Part shown: positions 24,200 through 35,210 of the stretch, piece after piece
Position numbering within the stretch: position 1 is the first letter of the stretch
Layout: each line of letters starts with the position of its first letter
DNA from: Siphonodentalium dalli
Taxonomy: Eukaryota > Mollusca > Scaphopoda > Gadilida > Siphonodentaliidae
Length of the DNA: 64,000 nt
NCBI GenBank assembly: GCA_032622095.1
Contig: CP136063.1
Location: 211,503,982-211,567,981, forward strand
Direction: 5' to 3'
The notes under the pieces: model-generated
The model's input: the letters and a program-made list of their open reading frames with translations, nothing else
The model's database searches: none
Told to the model about the DNA's origin: nothing
Program-made: the position numbers and the translations under genes

Positions 24200-25400
24200 A
24201 CAATACAAATGCTATGTGAGATAGTTTAATTGGTTGAAATTGTCATAATATCAGCCATATGTGAATTTATTAGATTTTGGGTAGTTGCCTATCAACCGTT
24301 GTACCAATATTAAAACTATATTTGTGCCATGTATTGTTTAGACTCACAGTTACAACTATTAGAATTGTATTCACCTTAAAATTCTACATGAGTTAGTTTA
24401 GTTGGTTAAAAATGTCATAAATCCAGTAATATCAGCTAATATGTGCAATTCTTTGGAGTTTGGAGTAATTTCCCTGGCAACCATTACCACCCCTGTAAGT
24501 CAGAAATATGCTAATTTTCCTGTCAGGTTCACACTAACAACAACTATTATAATGGTTTTCACCATACAAATGCTACATGACTTATTCTCGTTTGTTAAAA
24601 CTTTCATAATATCAGTCATGTGCATTTTTAGATTCTGGGTATGTCCCTAGCAATCCTTACCACCCCTGTAAGAATGAAATATGTTAAATTTCCAATCATG
24701 CCCACATTAACAACAACTATTATAATTGTTTTCATGAACAAAATGCTACATGATGCAGTTTAGTTAGTTAAAATTACAATAATGTCAGTCATATGTACAT
24801 TTTTTTCAATTTCGGGTATGTCCATAGCAACCGATACCACCCCTGTAAGTAAGAAATATGGTAATTTTCCAGTCATTCCCACACAACCAACAACTGTTAT
24901 AATGGTTTTCACCATAAAAATGCTACATGGTGTCGTATAGTTTGTAAAACTGCCATTATATCGGCCATATGTACATTACTTCGATTTCGGGTTATGTCCC
25001 TAGCAACCTTTACCACCCCTATAAGTAATAAGTATGGTAATTTTTCAATCAGGTCCACACTAGCAACTATTATAATTATTTTCAGCCTAAGATCCTATAT
25101 GGTGTAGTTTAATTTGTTAAAACTGCCATGATATGATTATATGTATATTTTTCGATTTTGGGTATGTCCCTAGCAACCGTTACCACCCATGTAAGTAAGA
25201 AATGTGGTATTTTTTCTGTCAGGTCTACACTAACAACAAATAGTATAATTGTTTTCACCATAAAAATGCTACATGACTTTAGTTTAATTTCTTAAAACTG
25301 CCATAATATCCGTCATATGTGCATTTCTTTTATGTCGGGTAGTTGCCTAGCAACCATTGCTAAGGGAGGACCTCCCGCGAATGCCTCCATATCTGAAAAT
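24200..25400 (-). repeat. Tandem array, right arm of foldback element 2
   Basis: The reverse-complement units are marked by GCAACCRTTACCACCCCTGTAA at about 24293, 24477, 24651, 24826, 25003, 25175 and 25350. There are more units than in the left arm. Confidence 0.75.
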
Positions 25401-27894
25401 GATCAGTTGTGTATAAGGAACATATGTGGCAAGTTTCATGCTTGTATCACCTTTTGCACAATTCTTGTGTATTTCTACACCAAGCGCCTGGACTTAATAT
25501 CCGCGACCACTAAGCGTCCCGTAACTTAATATATTGCCATTCCAAAACCAAAATGTGTTATTTATACTGCTGAACAATAGAACAGTCTTGTGCAGTATTT
25601 GAAAATAAATCAGGCTATAATCAAGATGGTTATTCAATGTCGTTTTAGAAACACAAGCGCAGGCATTATTATATTTTTCAAAATATATATATGTTCGTGA
25701 ATGTTTCATACACGCACTGTTTTTCCTCAAATCGCTCGGATTAGCCAAACACCGCGAAAATGACAACTTTAGAAAACATAACGGTACTTTTTCGTAAAGG
25801 CATCAGTTTGTCCTACCCGCATCATATCAGTCCAGCGGGACCACCAGCATCATAGCATATTCACACGGCACAATCGTTTCGACGATTCTACGACCAATTC
25901 CACGATTCTGCGGCTTGACAACCACGGTGCTACGGCAGTTTAACGATTCTGCGACCTTATTATACGTGATATTTTATGACAAACTTAGATAAAGGGGCTT
26001 TTTACTGAATTAGGACGATAAAAGTGGGCGTCTTCTTGTATTCGTCGTGTAGAGTAGACTTTGCAGGTCCACCAGGTTGACTCACGGAATACATACGAAG
26101 ATGAGATATATACATAAAATGAGTCACAATCGGCTCGGTCAAATCTGGATAATTAGATAAAACCGCGAACTGATCGCAAAAAGTCATTTCTTGGGCTACA
26201 AAGGGACCTTACCAGTGCGAAAATTAACATCCAACGTAAGCTTTGATAAGCATAAATGTATTATTTGTCAAATTCGTATCTCTGTTGACGCAATATTCGG
26301 TTAAACTAAACACAGAAATGCAGTAAAAATGTCAACTATTTGGCAACGCCCCGCTTCGACCATGACAACGACGATTGTGCGACTCGTTGAACGGTAATTT
26401 TCATTTGTATACGACGTATCTGTCACTGATCGGGCAGCTTAGTTCTGCGTGTATAAGCCCATTATACTGCATCAATAATATTTGGAACTGTACCTTCGTG
26501 ATACAACGCACATGTCCTGGATCATTCAATACAGTACTGTGTATTTACTGGTCCCCACATGTGAAGATATAGAGACCAAGTCACATAAGATATTTGTCGC
26601 TAAACGAGCATTCTTAGATTAGAACATCACAAAATGCCCAACTTACATGTACCTGAACATTTTCCTTCTTAGTGCACCCAGCGGTTTTGTAATTACTGTA
26701 AAGTTGACTTGTTCATACGAAAATGTCACCACTTAGCCCAGTCTGGAGTAAACTACATACCCACATATAAAACAAATAGTGAATCAGTATCAGTATGAAT
26801 CTGAGTGTATGTTTACATAGACTGCACTTAGCCTACCATAACATGAGTTATTTTAGTCATATTCTGATTAGCAGGTAGGCCCTACATATAAAGATGTCCT
26901 CGAAAAAATTATTGATCGTTTAGTTACTTTTATAAAGGTGTTTGTATGAAAGTATTAGTTAAAATTCTTCGAAATAGGGGGCGGGTGTGGTTATCAGAAA
27001 CTGAAAAATAATGAGCAACACTTTTAAAAAAATAAAAATTAAAGGGATAGATAACAGAAAAATTGCGGTTTTAGTCTACATGTCAAAGTTCTGGAGGTGC
27101 ATTCCATATATGGATTTTTGAATATTCATGAAATACATGCCCGCGTTCACGGAAAATATATAGTGGTAATTAAGGACGGATAATAATGATTTATATAGAG
27201 GATCCCCAACGAGTTATGTTGGGATATAACATTTTATAAAACGAGTTTATTAACTGTGTTTATACCTTTTTTTTAAAATATCAAAATCCTTAAAAGAAGC
27301 TGAAAATGCATGCAGAATGGATATATTTACGGCGTCGGCCGAGACGCTTCACAAACGTATACGACAGTATAGCACACTCTGGCTGGCGACCAAAAATTAT
27401 AGTCCCACAATTTGCACTCTTTGTTTTTGTATCTATTTTCGTCAATGCAAAGAAGTTGGACAAAAAATTGCAATATCTAGTGTTGGTGTCATGCGAGGTT
27501 TTTCGAAAATAGTATTAATCCGCGCGGTCATTGCTGGTGTGATGTCAAGTATCCCGGGAAGCACGCACCTATTCGCCATTTAGTGGATATAAGGAAATAT
27601 GCAATGGCTCTTTTAATGATACAATATATACAACTTTGCCAAAATGAAAAGACACATTTAAAATGGAACATTATTTTGTCTCGAATGTGTCTTTACTTCC
27701 TCTTGTGTTGTGGTAAGGAAATCAATATTATTTTTTTTAATCGCAGTTTTTTTTAGCTCGTTTTCCTTGTTAAAATGTGGTTATGTGATCAAGTGGATTT
27801 CAAATTCGTCCCAATTAAATACAATTTATTAACCTCGTCCATTAAAGTCGGTCCAAGCCTCGCTAAGATCAGCTCGAATAAACTCATTAGAGAT

Positions 27895-28004
27895 TATCTA
27901 TCCTCCCTCCCCACTCTCTCCCTTCCTCCCTCTCTCCCCCTCTCTCTCACCCTTCCCTCCCCTCTCACACAATCTCTCTCCCTCTCTCCCTCTATATATA
28001 CATA
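27895..28004. repeat. CT-rich microsatellite
   Basis: About 110 bp of imperfect CTCTCCCT repeats, ending in TATATATACATA. Confidence 0.85.
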
Positions 28005-28186
28005 CTAGCAGGTTAGCCCGCCACTGGCGGCAATCGTCCCATGGCTTTGTTCGAAAAAGCAATTGCAACAGGTTCCGAGACACTTGTGCTGCATTTGTAC
28101 CAAATTTCAATCGTCAGAAACATGACAATTTTTTTGTTTTTCAATGAGTTAATGGTGAGCCCGACGTTGTCCGGGCTATTCAAAAA

Positions 28187-28601
28187 CCAAATTTCAAGTC
28201 GATAGCTCCACCCGTTTCCGAGATCTGGTCTGCGCATGCGCGAAGCTGGCGTCGCACGGGCTCGGCGACCCGATAAAATTCGTATCCGGGGCAAGATACA
28301 TTCACATACCAAATTTCAAGTCGATAGCTCCACCCATTTCCGAGATCTGGTCTGCGCGTGCGCGAAGCTGGCGTCGCACGGACTCGGCGACCCGATAAAA
28401 TTCGTATCCGGGGCAAGATACATTCACATACCAAATTTCAAGTCGATAGCTCCACCCGTTTCCGAGATCTGGTCTGCGCATGCGCGAAGCTGGCGTCGCA
28501 CGGACTCGGCGACCCGATAAAATTCGTATCCGGGGAAAGATACATTCACATACCAAATTTTAAGTCGATAGCTCCACCCGTTTCCGAGATCTCGTCTGCC
28601 G
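28187..28601. repeat. 122-bp tandem repeat, 3.4 units
   Basis: Units start at 28187, 28309, 28431 and 28553 (the last partial), with a period of exactly 122 bp and only a few differences between units. Each contains CCAAATTTCAAGTCGATAGC, TTTCCGAGATCTGGTCTGCG and a GCGCATGCGCG palindrome (one unit has GCGCGTGCGCG). Overlapping frames open on both strands are produced by the repeat. The high GC content contrasts with the surroundings. Confidence 0.9.
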
Positions 28602-29330
28602 GGATTTCTGAGAAGCATTATGTCTATATCCACACTAACTACCCCCTAAGCCCTGACCTAATACTATAACAATGATGCTGAACACTCTATTGCAGAAATG
28701 TTGTAAGAGTACTATGGCATCCAATAAATCTCCCCGCATAGGAAACCACATATATCTCCCCTCGGTGCTCGGTAAACAAACTGCCGATTGCAATAAAGAG
28801 CGTTCGTCGTTAACATCTCCGTATATGGTCAATATAAAGATCGCTGATGCCCCCTCGAAGTGGCGTTTACGGTGCTTTTGATGATTGGGAAGGGAGAAGA
28901 TGTGCTCTGAGCTTCTCCAAAACGCGACCACGCCGGTGTCCGTGGGATTTTACACTTATATACGAAATTTGAGCTCAAGGACACAGCGCCATCAATCACA
29001 GAACTGAGGTGAACATTAGTTATGAAAAATCACACAAAGACGTATGGCTATGTTATTATTTGGTTTCCACTCAATTTTATAGGACGTTATATATATTTTC
29101 TCAACTCTAAAGACGAATTTCACACAGTGATGTGTGTAAAACCAAAACAACCGGTCTATTTATGTCAAAGATTATGTATTGTTGTGCTAACTGTCTAGTG
29201 CTGAACTCTTTACATATTATCGAATCGAAGATCGCCGTACCTAATAGAAATATAATATATGGTACATTCCTGTCCGTATTTCTGGAATTATTCATTTCTC
29301 AATTTTTTTTCGTGTTTATCGCATCAGCCT
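28602..29330. other. No gene seen
   Basis: Interior of the probable inverted-end element. Short frames on both strands, with no recognised motif. Confidence 0.4.
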
Positions 29331-29679
29331 GGTCGCAGAATCGTTAAACCGCCGTAGCACCGTGGTTGTCAAACCGCAGAATCGTGGAATTGGTCGTAGA
29401 ATCGTCGAAACGATTGTGCCGTGTGATATTAGCAGGACCACTTATATATTCTTTATTGCCTCCTTTTGAGGAGAGATATAATTTGTACATGGTCATTTAC
29501 AAATATGTTGTACATAAATCAAGAGATCAAATCACAAGCACATGAACTCAATGTATAAATATAGACATGTGACGTTATAATGATCACATGCGAATGGTGT
29601 ATAATTGTAAATACAATGTAAACATAGTACTTGTGTTCTCGAGTGCTGAACGTATAACTCGAAATATAGACTATTTATA

Positions 29680-30250
29680 AAACAAATTATACATAAAATG
29701 GATACGCAGAACGAAGTTACATATATCACACCCGTGTGGTCGATGATGGTCGTCATTAAGCAATATCTCACATGCGTGAGATTATTATGGTGATCCAATG
29801 TTATGCATGCAAAGACTAATTAGAATACCACATTATATATATGTTGGGTGCAGAAAATAAATTTACATATATCGCATCCGTGTGATCGCTGGTGGGCATC
29901 ACCAAGGAATATCTCACGTGCGAGAGGTCATGACATTATTCGTTATGTATAGTATGCTTAGATAATTTAGAAAACAGATGATACACATGTTTGGTGCACA
30001 AAGCAGATGTATGTATCCATCACCCATATAGCCGTCGAGTGACGGGCGTCACTAAAGAACACCTCACATGCGTGAGGTTGTTATGATAATAGTTAGGCAC
30101 CATATACTATTTAGAAAATAAATTATATTTATATGTGTTAGCCTGCACACACACAAAAAAATTATATATAGATATGTATATCACAACCGTGTGATCAAAT
30201 GAGGAGCAACACTACAGAAAATATTACATGCATTAGGTTCTAATGTTAAT
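29680..30250. repeat. About 150-bp tandem repeat, four diverged units
   Basis: Units are marked by CCGTGTGRTCG and TCTCACATGCGTGAG at about 29730, 29880, 30030 and 30190. Each unit contains a short CTCACATGCGTGAG palindrome. The array directly adjoins the end of the broken retrotransposon on the minus strand and may be its 3' untranslated region. Confidence 0.65.
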
Positions 30251-30279
30251 TCAGAAGTTTGGCTTGTATCCTGACATGG

Positions 30280-32005
30280 TCATATCAGTTGATATGTATT
30301 TGACACCAGTCTGGACATTGTCCGAAGAAAAGATGATGACACCTCGATAATCAGGTTGTGGCATTTCTGAATGGGATATGTTAAGTACGGATCCTCGGTC
30401 CCAAGCAGGATTGCTAGAAATTCATTTTTAGGTAAGCCGTCCAAGTAGAGGAATACTGAAACGCCGTTATGATTTAGTATTGTCCCCCATAACTGGTTCC
30501 TTAACATCAGAATTGCGTGGGCTGTACAGCAGAACATTAAGTGATCAAGTTCGTTGTCGTATGCTTTGTAACACTGGTGGCAGGTCAAGTTATTTGGGTA
30601 GGTTGTTTTGTTGAGAAGTTTGGCCAAGTTATAGAATTTATCAGCTGCGTTTGGGTGACATTGAAAGAGTCTCCATCCGGATAGGGGGTCACGGAGAACA
30701 TGTTTGACAATAGAAAACCTTCTTTCGTTGGAAATATTTGCTTTCCACTGTGTCGTGTACGTTATCTTTACAACACTTTTAACGATTGTCTTCCATGACT
30801 TGTGATCAGGGAAGTTTCCGTGGAGTAGAAAGTTGTCAACGTGCACCATGAGTCCATACTGTTCAAGTAAAGGGAAAACATCAGAAACAAATCCGGAAGC
30901 TGGGCGACGAAATAGACGATACAGGTGCTTTGAAAATAAATAGTTTAAGCGGAGTTTGATATCCAGGAGGAAGGTGAATCAACTGCCCCAGAAAGCACAG
31001 TTTGCGGATATGTATTTCTCGTTGAACGGGAAGTTGTCCTACTAATCCAAGCGCAATATCAGTACTTGTGCGTTTTGGTAATTGCTGCGAGTATTTTACA
31101 CACGTGCGCAGAGAACGTTCTATTATGTTAAAGGGGTACTGTACGCCACATGTTGTTGTTGGTTTCTATAGTCTCCGAGTCGGAGAATAAGGTAACAATT
31201 TTTCCATTATTTTAAAGTCTGTTGAGTACGAAGTCATGTTACGGATGACAAATTTACCGGAATGCAAAAATACAAATTGTCGTTGTCGAGTAATTTTTGT
31301 AAAGTTTTCAACCAAATGAATCAAATAAAAGTTATATTATATGCATACTAGTCCCATATAATCATTTAAGTTATTGTATCGTCGCTAGTCAGTGAGTGGC
31401 TTGAGTGTTCTCCCCGTATCATCATAATATTTTAAGCAATCGTGTGTGCGATCGGTTTAAAAATCCAGTATCCCTCAATTACTATTTTTGATTACGGTAA
31501 TTCGTAATTTAATTGACGCCATTTTATGGCTCCAGTCATAAATTCAATTTATATCAAATTATTAACTTTTAAATTATTAAATTTTAAGATAGCCTATTAA
31601 CCTGAGCGTTTACAGAATACATCTTCGACTCAAATTACTTATGTTTCTATATATTATCGATATTAGATCGTTGTTGTCACCGGAAATTTAATGAAAATGG
31701 CGTACAGTACCCCTTTAACAGATTATTGTGTTTGAAGTGATGTGATTTCCGTGCCGTATAATAATTTGGGTAGGACAACGGTCCGTAACATGTGGTTCAT
31801 TGTCAGAGTGGCGTATTTAAGAGAGTCATTGCCAATCATAGAGAAGAGGGTTTTCCTAAGTTTTGCTGCGACGTCTGAAGCAAATGAGGAGCTACTTGCG
31901 AATTTTTCCTGACACAAGCCAAGATGAACGCACCCCTTGTCTTCTTGCAGCGAATCAGGCCCGAGTATCCAGCGACGATTTTTACGATCATATAATGACC
32001 TGGGC
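30280..32005 (-). pseudogene. Broken non-LTR retrotransposon reverse transcriptase
   Basis: The minus strand encodes the C-terminal half of a LINE reverse transcriptase in two pieces. The 31723-32005 piece contains a thumb-type segment (LRTVVLPKLLYGTEI). The 30280-31125 piece continues through a segment with GLVGQLPVQREIHIRKL and then, after a frameshift near 30920-30935, a long frame ending at 30280. That last frame has a C-x2-C-x8-H-x4-C zinc-knuckle-like motif (CHQCYKAYDNELDHLMFC) typical of non-LTR polymerase C-termini. The catalytic core and endonuclease are missing. A 595-bp MITE lies between the two pieces. The copy is dead. Confidence 0.75.
31126..31720. mobile_element. MITE of the GGGGTACTGTAC family inside a retrotransposon
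   Basis: The ends are perfect 23-bp inverted repeats: TGTTAAAGGGGTACTGTACG at the left and its complement ending at 31720, each containing TTAA. The element interrupts the minus-strand reverse-transcriptase frame, so it inserted after the retrotransposon. Interior words (ATGGCTCCAGTCATAAAT, TAGATCGTTGTTGTCACCGG) are diverged, inverted versions of those in the copies at 7881 and 11279. Confidence 0.85.
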
Positions 32006-32007
32006 TC

Positions 32008-32057
32008 GTTGAATCGTAGAAACGATTGTGCCATGTGATATTAGCAGGACCACTTAA
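32008..32057. repeat. Fragment of an inverted end (family of 25853-29433)
   Basis: GAATCGTAGAAACGATTGTG..TAGCAGGACCACTTA matches the right end at about 29395-29443 in direct orientation, with an internal deletion. It abuts the 5' break of the pseudogene at 30280-32005. Confidence 0.7.
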
Positions 32058-32439
32058 CCAGCGGTGTGTGAGATCGAATTTCTGTGCGAGTACATTCGCT
32101 CACACATTTCAAAATCCATCAATAAACGGCCAAGTCAGTCCATGGACACTGTGACCATTTACTTTGAATTACCGCGTGAAAATATTCCTGAAGTTCTTGC
32201 TACTGATGTTAGTCCGAATGTTTGGTGCATGATTGTGTCATATGAAGGGTAACTCTATTAAACTGGGCGGTTCAAATTCGGAGTAACAACGTGATGGATC
32301 AAAGCGTGTTTGTTTTCGCGTGCGAACATATATATGTTTGTGTACAACACAGCGTTTCTTATAGTATTTTATCCAGATATAGACTTACTGAAACCAAAGT
32401 TACATCGGGCAGTATTGGTTTTATTTTTTCAATCTCCTG

Positions 32440-34400
32440 AAAATAAGTGTCAATCGTCAAAATAAAACAAAAAAAATTACGATTTCCCCCCCCCCAATTT
32501 GATTAGCTGATGTGTCTCGTGTACAAACTGAAATATGCGATATTCCCTTATACACCGGGGGGGGGGTCGGACAAAAATTACAGGATACAAGGACCGGGTG
32601 GGTGGGTGTCCCCGAGCCCGGAATGCAGATTTTTTCTGATGTCATGCAGTTTTTTTCCAAAATCATTTCTAAGACAAATTACAGCTTCAAAATGAATTGA
32701 AACAATCAGATTCATATAGTAGTGCATGCTATAGCCTTATACAAGTGAGGGGGGGGGGCTCTATATTTAAAAAAATTGTTCACAATTTCTCCCTTTAACA
32801 GTTGAAACCATGAGGTGGGTCCGGTTTTGGTCGAGGAAAAAAATTGCAATAAAAAAAATCCATTCTCGTCTTTTCTCATAGTTTATCATGGCTTTTTGAA
32901 CTTATTATCCTCTAACATAGAAATTCATATTGCTTAAAAGTTCTTGGTTCCCTCATTTCTTGAAATCCCACTGGAAACCCTAGTACTATTAAATAAATAC
33001 CGGTAATGTATGATTGCTGTCAAAAAGCCGAAAAACCGTTGGCCTCATTTGTTTACATTAATTATATCAGTCAATATATTGAATAACGATAAATACAGTG
33101 ACCACGTGGTCGAAGTACATGGTCGATGGCTATACATGACTACAGTGACTTAAGTCACATAATAACATGTTGTTCGCTGATTGGAGCATTAAAAGGGTCC
33201 AGATTCAATCTCAGAGCATCTAATTTTCAAAATATTCCGGGGGATGTCCCCCGACCCCCTCCCGTACTCTCCCCCTTTGACATCTCATGCTGGGATACTA
33301 CTCGCCTCGACATTTTGTAGGAGAGCTACTCGCCTAGAATGATTTTAAGGGGAGCTCCTCGTTGCTCATCAGTGATTTCCCACATGGAGAGGACTGGAAC
33401 TGTTTATTTAATCAAATTGATGGTGTTTTTACTTCACACATATTTTATCCTATTGCTAATAAGGGACACAACTATCCGGTTAAAGTGGGTATTTTACCTT
33501 TATAACCATAAATATTTGGGTTTTTAAAGGTTTTGTCACTGGTTTTGTTGGCATATTTACAGCCATGTGCTTTGTTTGTTAATGTTTTGTGGGTGTACTT
33601 GATCATCGTTTTCTCAGTTCCGGTGCAGACACAGTGAGAGACCCGTACCCTGCCAACAACACATTATTTAGTAGAATTTACAAGATTTTCATCAATTTTG
33701 GGGGTGGGTGGAAAAAACTTACGCTCCCGGGTGGGTGTCCCAGACCTGGGTGGAAAAAACTTACGCTCCCGGGTGGTGGGTCCCCAAAACTGAAAAACAC
33801 AAAATTTCCACCTTGTATCCGTAATTTTGTCCTGACCCCCCCCCCTATATACACCATGATATTACTAAATTGAAGAGGAAATGCTAATCTGCATTCTGAG
33901 AGGTAATATTGTCAAAATTTTGTTAATCCTTTTCATGCAAAATTTGGCAATTTATAATAAAGAATTACCCAATTTGACAGAAAATGACAATATTAAAAAT
34001 ACTTTAATAGCAATATTCTTTTTATAGCAACCATAAGTCAATAGAAATATCAAAATATAATGATAAAGCCAAAGCCTCGATCTGGCATGAAATTATATTA
34101 GATGTCATGTATACTGTTTGTTTAGCAGACCTGCCATGGAAGTCTTTCACGACAGTAACTCTAGCGGTGGTGCCGTCACTACGATCCACGATAGCGGGCT
34201 ACATGGTACCGGAAGCTATCAGGTCAACAACTGTAGACCCCCCTCATGGTACATGCCTCCATGCATAATTCCCAGCTTTATCAGGGGGGGGGGGGGGTAG
34301 TAAAACATTTGCAGGAAGGTATGCCGGTGTGGCCAGAGGGGCAAAAAAAAACGCGTTTTTTACACCCTCTCGCAATTTTTTTACTAAAGACCTTTTGTGT
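32440..34400. repeat. G/C-homopolymer-rich dispersed repeats, no gene
   Basis: Runs of C or G occur at about 32487-32495, 32559-32567, 32749-32757, 33836-33844 and 34283-34297. They lie next to related words (GGGTGGGTGTCC, CTTACGCTCCCGGGTGG, ATCCGTAATTTTGTCCTGACC). A similar block recurs at 35745-35885. The segment at 33706-33780 contains a tandem duplication of about 45 bp. No coding gene was recognised. Confidence 0.5.
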
Positions 34401-34639
34401 CCGTATATGACATTTGCAACTGTTTAAAACATATTATAATAATTTACAACTGCATCAACACCATATTTATGTTACTGTGACCTCATATGGGCCTAGGAGA
34501 GATGACATTAAGCTATATGGCATGTTGCATATGGGGCGGTGGGGTGAAAAAATTCCTTCCCGACACCCTTCGGAAAGAAGCTTAAAAAAATGTAAAAATG
34601 AAATATATAAACTTGTCTTGATGTAACTAAAGCCAAGAT

Positions 34640-35210
34640 CATTGTGTGCATGGAAAAAGAGCAACTGCCTTAAACATTAATGTGACTATCAATGGCTAGA
34701 ATATAACTGTCATCAGTGCATTAAGCCAATCAGTGAAATATTTGCATGTCTATCAACTCATATGATCTGTTACTCTCACAACACCTAAAATATCCAAGTA
34801 TGGCATATATAGTGACTGTTTGTCATTTATTACAACAGAGGTTGCTCCGTGCAGTAGTCTAACAAAAGTGTTAAGGCATAATGCTAGATAATGGGCTGGT
34901 TGACAGATTAATCGGGAATGGTTAGAAATTATGGAATTGTGTGTATCCTGTACAATGACCTAAGTTTGCATATACAAGTAAACTTGTCCTGGTACACCTA
35001 ATGCCTAGATCATTGTGTGCATGGGAAAAGAGCGAGCAACTGTCTCAAACATTAATGTGACTATAAATGGGTAGAAAATATATGTCATCAGTGCATCAAT
35101 CCAATCAGTTAATTGTTTGCATGTCTTTCAACTCGGATGATCTCTCACAAGACCGAAAGTATCCAAGTCTGGTATAGTGCTGTGACTGCTTGTCATCTAT
35201 ATATATATAA
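34640..35210. repeat. Tandem duplication of about 370 bp
   Basis: AACTGCCTTAAACATTAATG at about 34665 recurs as AACTGTCTCAAACATTAATG at about 35037, with matching order of CATCAGTGCATYAA, CCAATCAGT and TCCAAGTATGG/TCCAAGTCTGG words. The GGGCTGGTTGACAGA word recurs at 34894 and 35544. Confidence 0.6.

Larger units (their letters stand above)
20995..25525. mobile_element. Giant foldback element 2 (4.5 kb), satellite arms
   Basis: The ends are complementary: GTTACGGGACGCTTAGTAG at 20995 and CTAAGCGTCCCGTAAC ending at 25525. Both are followed inward by matching sequence (GCGCTTGG, CACCTTTTGCACAA, ATTCGCGGGAG words). Next inward in each arm is an array of units of about 170-175 bp containing GGTAACGGTTGCTAGGGACAT: about five on the left (21140-21960) and seven on the right (24200-25400), in opposite orientations. 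The centre (about 22000-24100) is rich in recurring GGTCCATGG, CATATAG and CCTGGGTA words and has no recognisable gene. No target duplication was identified. Confidence 0.8.
25853..29433. mobile_element. Probable 3.6-kb element with ~100-bp inverted ends
   Basis: The sequence at 25853-25956 is the near-exact reverse complement of 29331-29433 (shared words CACACGGCACAATCG, ATTCTACGACCAATTCC and AACGATTCTGCGACC). A third partial end lies at 32008-32057. The interior holds no recognised protein; it contains a CT-rich microsatellite and a 122-bp tandem repeat. The end TAAGTGGTCCTGCTAATATC of the right repeat is not matched exactly on the left, so the true termini are uncertain. Confidence 0.6.

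Noticed and set aside
28187-28601. CRISPR-like regular repeat
   Set aside because: The 122-bp units are contiguous with no spacers, in a eukaryotic transposon-rich setting.
28180-28669. Several overlapping frames of 80-100 codons on both strands
   Set aside because: All are produced by the 122-bp tandem repeat and repeat themselves with its period.
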